Assembly: GCA_949751835.1 (NCBI GenBank)
Contig: CATKHK010000182.1
Location: 1-26,668, forward strand
Direction of reading: 5' to 3'
Length of the DNA: 26,668 nt
From: Blepharisma japonicum
Taxonomy: Eukaryota; Ciliophora; Heterotrichea; Heterotrichida; Blepharismidae
Position numbers and translations under genes: made by a program. The notes beneath the pieces are model-generated. The model was not told the origin of the DNA and made no database searches. It saw only the letters and a program-made list of their open reading frames with translations. Positions 20,687-26,668 of the stretch are shown here, piece after piece (position 1 is the first letter of the stretch; each line of letters begins with the position of its first letter).

Positions 20687-20885
20687 GAATTTATATTATT
20701 TTCTCTTTAAAGATAAAAAAAATTTAATACTGAAGAAAAGCCCTATAAATGCTAAATATTCACCAAATCTATTTGCCAAAAATATATCAAAATAAACTAT
20801 TCATTGCCTCAATAAAGCTACTAAATAAATTTATATGAATTTAGTTAACTATTCCTTATATAAGAGCCGACCCGAAAGATAACGA
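20687..20885 (-). other. Short F-G intergenic region with G trailer and a minimal F leader
   Basis: Read on the minus strand, the trailer of G (TTTAGTAGCTTTATTGAGGC and AATGAATAGTTTATTTTGAT, within 20830-20780) is followed within about 90 bp by the last ~25 bp of the family leader (AGAGAAAATAATATAAATTC) and the ATG of F. The core GCTACAGTCTG block, the dyad and the X module are all missing. If F is transcribed it must use these 199 bp or the 3' end of G. Confidence 0.65.
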
Positions 20886-23570
20886 TTATTCATCTTCACT
20901 CACTTTTTGCTGCAGAGACGATCTGAGATCCGAGATCGTTGCAATAACCCTTTTTAGGTATTCATCAGCTTCTCTATTAACTTGATAAATTTTTTGCTGC
21001 ATCTCTTCTAGTGTATTATCATTATTTGGACTAAAGAAGCCAGCTGCTTTCATCAAAATATGAGAACGCTCTTCTTTAATTCTTTCTTCTTGCTTCTCAA
21101 TATCCTTCATTAGTTTGGATTTTTGGTATCTTTTGAGGCTATTAAATTCCTCTTTAAAGCCAATTGCGCTTTCTCCCAGTTGAGCAAGCTTTTGAAGCAA
21201 TTCTATGAAATCGTTTTTTAATGCTAGATTAGTAAAATTACTATTTATCTGAGAAAGGTTGAATTTGGGATTATCACTTGTTTGGCTTTCTTTTATTAAA
21301 TAGTAGCCTCGGTAAAAGTCCTGGAGTGCTTCTGCTTCTTGACCTAGATTATTGAGTGCCAGCGCTTTATTAAAGAAATTCAGAGGATTATCAGGATCTA
21401 GTTTGGTTGCTTCATTATAGCATATTATTGCTTCAAGTTTTCTATCCAATTTATAGAGAAGAATATTTCCTTTCTTATGATAAGCAGAAGTACATTTAGG
21501 ATCGATTTTGATTGCTTCATCATAGCATTCTACTGCTTCGAGACTTCTATCCAAATTATCAAGAGTAATTCCTTTTCAAATATATGTATTAGAATTGTTG
21601 GGATTTATTTTGATTGCTTCATCGTAACATTCTATTGCTTCCAAATACCTTTCCAAAAAAGAAAAAGCAGATCCTTTATACTCGTAAGCAGTAGCATTTC
21701 TTGGATCAATTTTGATGACTTCATTATAGCATTCTATTGCTTCCAAAAACCTTCTCAATTCGAAAAGGCTATGTCCTTTCTTAGTGTAAGCATTAGCATC
21801 TTTAGGGTCAAGCTTGATCGATTTATTATAGCATTCAACTGCTTCAAGATATCTTTTCAAATTATAAAGAGCATTTCCTTTATTCCTATATTGGAGGGCT
21901 TCATTAGGGTAAAATTTGATGCTTTCGTTATAACAATCAATTGCTTCAAGATAATTTTGTAAACGATAGTGAGCATTTCCTTTTATATCATAAACAAAAG
22001 CGTAATAAGGATCAAGCTTAAGTGCCTCGTCAAAGCATTCAATCGCTTCTAGATTTCTGCCTAAACGATAATAAGCACATCCTTTTAAATAATGTGCATA
22101 TTTTAATCTAGGATTGATTTTGATAATCTCTTCAAGGCATTCAACTACTTCAGCATTTCTTTTTAAATTATAAAGAGCCTTTCCTTTATTTATATAAGCT
22201 TCTGGAATATTTGAATTTATTTCTAATGACTTATTATAGTATTCTATTGCTTCGCTATATCTTCCCAAAGCATTAAGAGAAAATCCTTTATTATGGTAAG
22301 CATAAAATATCATAGGATCGATTTTGATTGCCTCATCAAAACATTCTATTGCTTCAAGATATCTTTCTAAATCTTTAAGAGTATTTCCTTTACGCATGAA
22401 GATATCCGCATCGGCAGGATTAAGCTTGATTGCTTCATTACAGTATTCAATTTTTTCAAGTTTTCTCCCTAAATCATTAATAGTGAATTTTCCAAAACTT
22501 AAAGCAGCTTGAGGATTGAGATTAAAAGTTTGATTATAGCATTTTATCGCTTCAACTTTTCCGCCTAATTTTCGAATAGCTATATGCTTATCATAATAAG
22601 CAATACCAATAAAAGCATTTTGGTCTAAATCAAACTTATAATATTCCCTTAAGCATTTCTTACTAAGAGTTGAGATATATATTCCTCTTTTATTATATAT
22701 TCAATATAACTGGCCGCAATCTTGATTTATCGCTGATTTTGCTATTTGTTTCCAATTATACTCATCATCCACTCCACTTTCATAAATAAATCCATTTTTC
22801 GCTCATTCAATCAAATACAATCTCTCCTCTCCATTTATCAAGACCTTTCTACAGTCCCTTTGAAAATCATAAGGAATTATTGAGAAAGAGTCTATATCAA
22901 TTGAATATTGCATAAGATTTTCACAATTATATTCGGAAATTAAAATATTTTTATTGAATACTGCACTTTTGCAAGCGGAACCATATGGGATAGGAGTCAG
23001 TTTAAATCATAGATTCCTGTACAAATCGAATCTATAAGACAGAATATTATAATATTTATCTTTTCCAAAGCAATAGACATTTCCTCTAAAATAGATAGCT
23101 GCTAATGATTCATAAGACTTTTGAGAAGGCAACATTCGAACCTCATAGGTTTTATTAATAATAAAAGTAATAAAAGAACCATTATATTCTTTACAACTGC
23201 AGAATAGCTCACCATTGGGAAGCTGAACAATTGATGCACCATTAGTATGCAATCTATTTGTAGTTTCTATAAATTTTGCTTCTTCTCTCTCATTTTCAGT
23301 GTTATAAGTGAACAAATGAGCTTTCCCATCAAGTTCACCAAAAAGATAAAGAAAGGTTATTTGATGATGCTTTTCCTCCAATTCCTGATAAATTTGGCTG
23401 ATGAATGGATCAGAAGTATGATTCTCATTTTGATACAATGAGCAAGCTTCCTTAAAATCTTGTTCTGTTTTTGTATTATCAGGCCTAGCTGATATGCAAG
23501 CCTTTTGAGCTCCTAACTCGTTCAATTTACACAAAAGCTTAGTACTTCTAAGCTGATCTGGATCCTCCAT
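20886..23570 (-). CDS. Copy G: kelch-like propeller plus TPR protein, 12 TPRs
   Basis: An 894-residue frame, same length as F, from ATG at 23570 (MEDPDQLRSTKLLCKLNELG, with Glu and Pro replacing the usual Ala and Ser) to TAA at 20888-20886. The propeller covers about residues 65-330; TGA codons for the family Trp lie at 23009-23007, 22805-22803 and 22703-22701, and a fourth at 21578-21576 within a late TPR. Twelve TPRs follow, then the compensated-frameshift tail RYQKSKLMKDIEKQEERI and DLRSSLQQKVSEDE. It is the middle gene of the H-G-F run and has a complete upstream module with the intact dyad and an X module. Probably an intracellular protein-binding adaptor, as no signal peptide or membrane segment is visible. 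Confidence 0.93.
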
Positions 23571-23940
23571 GAATTTATATTATTTTCTCCTTAGAATTAA
23601 TTGCTTTATCTCATTATTTCAGAGCACGATTATAAGCTCTGAATTAAATCTAAATTCCTATAAAATTTATTGGAATCTAAATTAAATCTTTTTTCTCTTC
23701 CATCTCGATCTCAAAATAATAAATTTTTAAAAATAAATTCCAATATCGTTTCAAGATCTTCAGCATTTTGTTTGTCACCTCAGCAGACTGTAGCTAGAAT
23801 CATTTAGACTTGGAATCAGTTCAGCTGCTTCAAAAGCTTTATAATCATATTTTCTTCTCTCAGGCTTCTTTTATCAACCTGTGTGAATTTATATTTGCTT
23901 AGAAAATGTTCTTATTTCATAAATAGATTTTATCGGATTT
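23571..23940 (-). promoter_or_regulatory. 5' conserved module of copy G
   Basis: C-subtype module. In gene sense: CACAGGTTGATAAAAGAAGC, CTTTTGAAGCAGCTGAACTG, the core GCTACAGTCTGCTGAGGTGA followed by CAAACAAAATGCTGAAGATC, the dyad, and the leader GGAGAAAATAATATAAATTC before ATG. Together with the X module it gives about 600 bp of conserved upstream sequence. Confidence 0.6.
23618..23643. promoter_or_regulatory. Dyad TTCAGAGC-N10-GCTCTGAA before copy G
   Basis: The best copy of the family dyad: perfect 8-bp arms with a 10-bp spacer, 48 bp before the ATG, the same span and position as before copy C. Confidence 0.5.
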
Positions 23941-23944
23941 GAGA

Positions 23945-24175
23945 AAGGTATGTGTAAACTAGAAATTGATTAGAAATGTAAAAAGACTAATATTTAAACA
24001 AAGCTGAAATCACTCTCTCAACAGCATTATAAGGCTGAACATTTTAATTTTAATTAGCATACTCTTTGAATTAAAAAATTTTAAGTCTATAGATAAAGCT
24101 CAATCTATTTTAAATCCTATATTTATTGTTTATAATAGCAATGCATGCCACAAAATTGCGCATCAGGGCTTCTCA
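23945..24175 (-). repeat. Distal 5' module (X) before copy G
   Basis: Very close to 12280-12500 before D, including the block around GGCATGCATTGCTATTATAA and GAGAGAGTGATTTCAGCTTT. It meets the trailer of H at about 24180. Confidence 0.55.
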
Positions 24176-24200
24176 AATGTTTACCAAATCTATTTGCTAA

Positions 24201-24250
24201 AAATATATCAAAATAAACTATTCATTGCCCTAATAAAGCTACTAATTAAG
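24201..24250 (-). repeat. Conserved 3' trailer of copy H
   Basis: TTAGTAGCTTTATTAGGGCA then ATGAATAGTTTATTTTGATA, about 60 bp after the TAA of H, and nearly the same as behind G. Confidence 0.65.
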
Positions 24251-24306
24251 TTTATATGAATTTAATTAATTATTCCTTATATAAGAGCTTACCCAAAAGA
24301 TAACGA

Positions 24307-26668
24307 TTATTCATCTTCATTCACTTTTTGCTGCAGAGACGATCAGAGATCCGAGATCGTTGAAATAACCCTTTTTAGGTATTCATCAGCTTCTCTATCT
24401 ATTTGATAAATTTTTTGCTGCATCTCTTCTAGTGTATCATCATTTTTTGGACTAAAGAAGCCAGCTGCTTTCATTAAAAATTGAGAACGCTCTTCTTTAA
24501 TTTTTTCTTCTTGCTCCTCAATCTCCTTCATTATTTTTGACTTTTGGTATCTTTTGAGGCTATTAAATTCCTCTTTAAAGCCAATTGCGCTTTCTCCCAT
24601 TTGAACAAGCTTTTGAAGCAATTCTATGAAATCGTTTTTTAATCGTTCATTAGTAAAATTACAATTTATTTCAGAAAGGTTGAATTTAGCATTATCACTT
24701 GTTTGGCTTTCTTTTATTAAATAATAGCCTTGGTAAAAGTCCTGGAGTGCTTCTGCTTCTTGACCTAGACTATTGAATGCCAGCGCTCTATTAAAGAAAT
24801 TCAGAGGATTATCTGGATCTAGTTTGGCTGCTTCATTATAGCATATTATTGCCTCACGTTTCCTATCCAGTCCACAGAGAAGAATATTTCCTTTCTTATG
24901 ATAAGCAGAAGCACATTTAGGATCAATTTTGATTGCCTCGTCATAACATTCTATTGCTTCAAGACTTCTATCCATCATGTCAAGAGCATGCCCTTTGTAA
25001 GTATATGTATTAGAATTGTTGGGATTTATTTTGATTGCTTCATCGTAACATTCTATTGCTTCCAAATTCCTTTTCAAATAAGAAAAAACAGATCCTTTAT
25101 ACTCATAAGCAGTAGCATTACTTGGATCAATTTTGATGACTTCATTATAGCATTCTATTGCTTCCAAAAACCTTTTCAATTCAAAAAGGCTATGTCCTTT
25201 CTTAGTGTAAGCAGTAGCATCTTTAGGGTCAAGCTTGATTGATTCATCATAGCATTCAACTGCTTCAAGATATCTTTTTGATTCATGAAGAGCATTTCCT
25301 TTATTGCCATATATGCAAGCTTCATTAGGGTAAATTTTGATGCTTTTATTATAACAATCAATTGCTTCAAGATAATTTTGTAAACGATAGTGAGCATTTC
25401 CTTTTATATCATAAACAATAGCGTAATAAGGATCAAGCTTAAGTGCCTCGTCAAAGCAAGTAATCGCTTCTAAATTTCTGCCTAAACGATAATAAGCACA
25501 TCCTTTTAAATACTGTGCATATTTTAATCTAGGATTGATTTTGATACTCTCTTCATAACATTCAACTGCTTCAATATATCTGCTTAAATAATAGAGAGCC
25601 TTTCCCTTATGCATATAAGCTTCTGGGATATTTGAATTTATTTCTAATGACATATTATAGCATTCTATTGCTTCGCTATATCTTTTCAAAGCACTAAGAG
25701 AAAATCCTTTATTATGGTAAGCATAAAAATTCATAGGATTAATTTTGATTGCCTCATCAAAACATTCTATTGCTTCAAGATATCTTTCTAAATAGGAAAG
25801 AATATCTCCTTTACTAATGTAGGGATTCGCATTGTCAGGATTAAGCTTGATTACTTCATTATAGCATTCAATTTTTTCAAGTTTTCTCCCTAAATCATTA
25901 ATAGTGAATTTTCCGAAACTTAAAGCAGCTTGAGTATTGAGATTGAAAGTTTGGTTATAGCAGTCTATCGCTTCAACTTTTCCGCCTAATTCTCGAATAG
26001 CTATATGCTTATCATAATAAGCAATACGAATACAAGCATTTTGGTCCAAATCAAACTTATAGTATTCTCTTAAGCATTCATTATTAAGAGTTGAGATATA
26101 TATTCCTCTTTTATTATATATTCAATATAATTGGTCGAAATTTTCATTTACTGTTGATTTTGTTATTTGTTTCCAATTATACTCATCTCCCGCTCCGCTT
26201 TCATAAATAAATCCATCTTGATCTCATTCAATCAAATACAATCTCTCCTCTCCATTTATTAAGACCTTTCAACAACTACCTTGAAAATCATAAGGAAGTG
26301 TTGAGAAAGAGTCTATATCAATTGAATATTGAATAAGATTTTCACAATGAAATTCGGATATTAAAATATTTTTATTGAATACTGCACTATTGCAATAGGA
26401 ATTATCAGGGATAGTAGTCAGTTTAAATCATTGATTCCTGTCTAAATCGAATCTATAAGATAGAGTTTCAGAATCTTCGTCTTCTCCAAAGCAATAGACA
26501 TTTCCTCTAAAATAAATAGCTGCTAATGATTCATAAGACTTTTGAGATGGCAACATTCGAAGCTCATAATTTTTATTAATAATAAAAGTAATAAAAGAGC
26601 TTTGATATTCTTTACAACTGCAGAATAGCTCACCATTGGGAAGCTGAATAATTGATGCACAATTAGTA
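24307..26668 (-). CDS. Copy H: kelch-like propeller plus TPR protein, 12 TPRs (5' end outside window)
   Basis: The frame enters from the right edge at the position equivalent to residue 109 of G and runs 786 codons to TAA at 24309-24307, so the whole protein would again be about 894 residues. The visible propeller includes YRFDLDRNQ-W, CWKVLINGEERLYLIE-W, GDEYNWKQ and LY-W; TGA codons lie at 26430-26428, 26271-26269, 26226-26224, 26124-26122 and 24345-24343. The one at 26271 replaces Arg of most paralogs, and the one at 24345 replaces Arg in DL-RSSLQQK; with standard code the protein would lose its last 12 residues. Twelve TPRs and the RYQKSKIMKEIEEQEEKI tail follow. First gene of the H-G-F head-to-tail run. 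Confidence 0.9.

Noticed and set aside
21477-21962. Long open frames antisense to the TPR regions (also 24898-25242, 16807-17049, 17428-17610)
   Set aside because: They are repeated mirror images of the TPR codons on the other strand (F-I-I-A-F-Y-C-F pattern), with no start context or independent homology.

Overview
The window is very AT-rich and looks like a nuclear genome segment of a eukaryote that reads UGA as tryptophan, most likely a ciliate; a heterotrich such as Blepharisma fits best by inference. The main evidence is that nine homologous genes stay open only if TGA is sense. Three kelch-type Trp positions are TGA in every copy that reaches them (one exception in one gene), and at one homologous TPR position one gene has TGG where another has TGA. 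TAA, and probably TAG, are the real stops. I saw no introns inside these genes, no rRNA or tRNA genes, no telomere repeats, no transposase and no CRISPR array. All coordinates below use TGA = Trp.

The window is one locus of tandem and inverted copies of a single gene family. Each full protein (about 770-930 residues) has a short conserved helical N-terminus (MADSDQL...), a kelch-like beta-propeller of about 270 residues, 8 to 13 tetratricopeptide (TPR) repeats of 34 residues with consensus YLEAIECYNEAIKIDP, and a charged, partly coiled-coil C-terminus. I label the copies A to H from left to right: A (1-980, +, 5' cut by the window), B (1766-4072, -), C (4790-7249, +, C-terminus frameshifted), D (9210-11615, -), E1 (13549-14421, +, truncated propeller joined to a foreign tail), E2 (15055-17838, +), F (18002-20686, -), G (20886-23570, -), H (24307-26668, -, 5' cut by the window). 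Orientations are A> <B C> <D E1> E2> <F <G <H, so there are two divergent pairs, three convergent pairs, and a head-to-tail trio at the right.

The spaces between genes are also built of repeated modules: a promoter-proximal module of about 300 bp found before every gene with a visible start except F (D has two in tandem), a more distal module of about 230 bp before D, E2 and G, a short conserved 3' trailer, and decayed fragments of a second kelch-like gene lying downstream of B, C and D and upstream of E1. Little of the DNA is unique; the main unique stretches are about 7930-8550, 12500-13050 and the E1 tail at 14200-14450.

The family is evolving by unequal exchange and conversion: TPR number changes by whole units, C-termini are mosaic between copies, one subfamily carries a compensated frameshift pair of which copy C has only half, and one copy has been cut and joined to unrelated coding-like sequence. 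Kelch propellers and TPRs are protein-binding folds, so the products are probably adaptor or recognition proteins; no enzymatic motif is visible and no specific function can be assigned.
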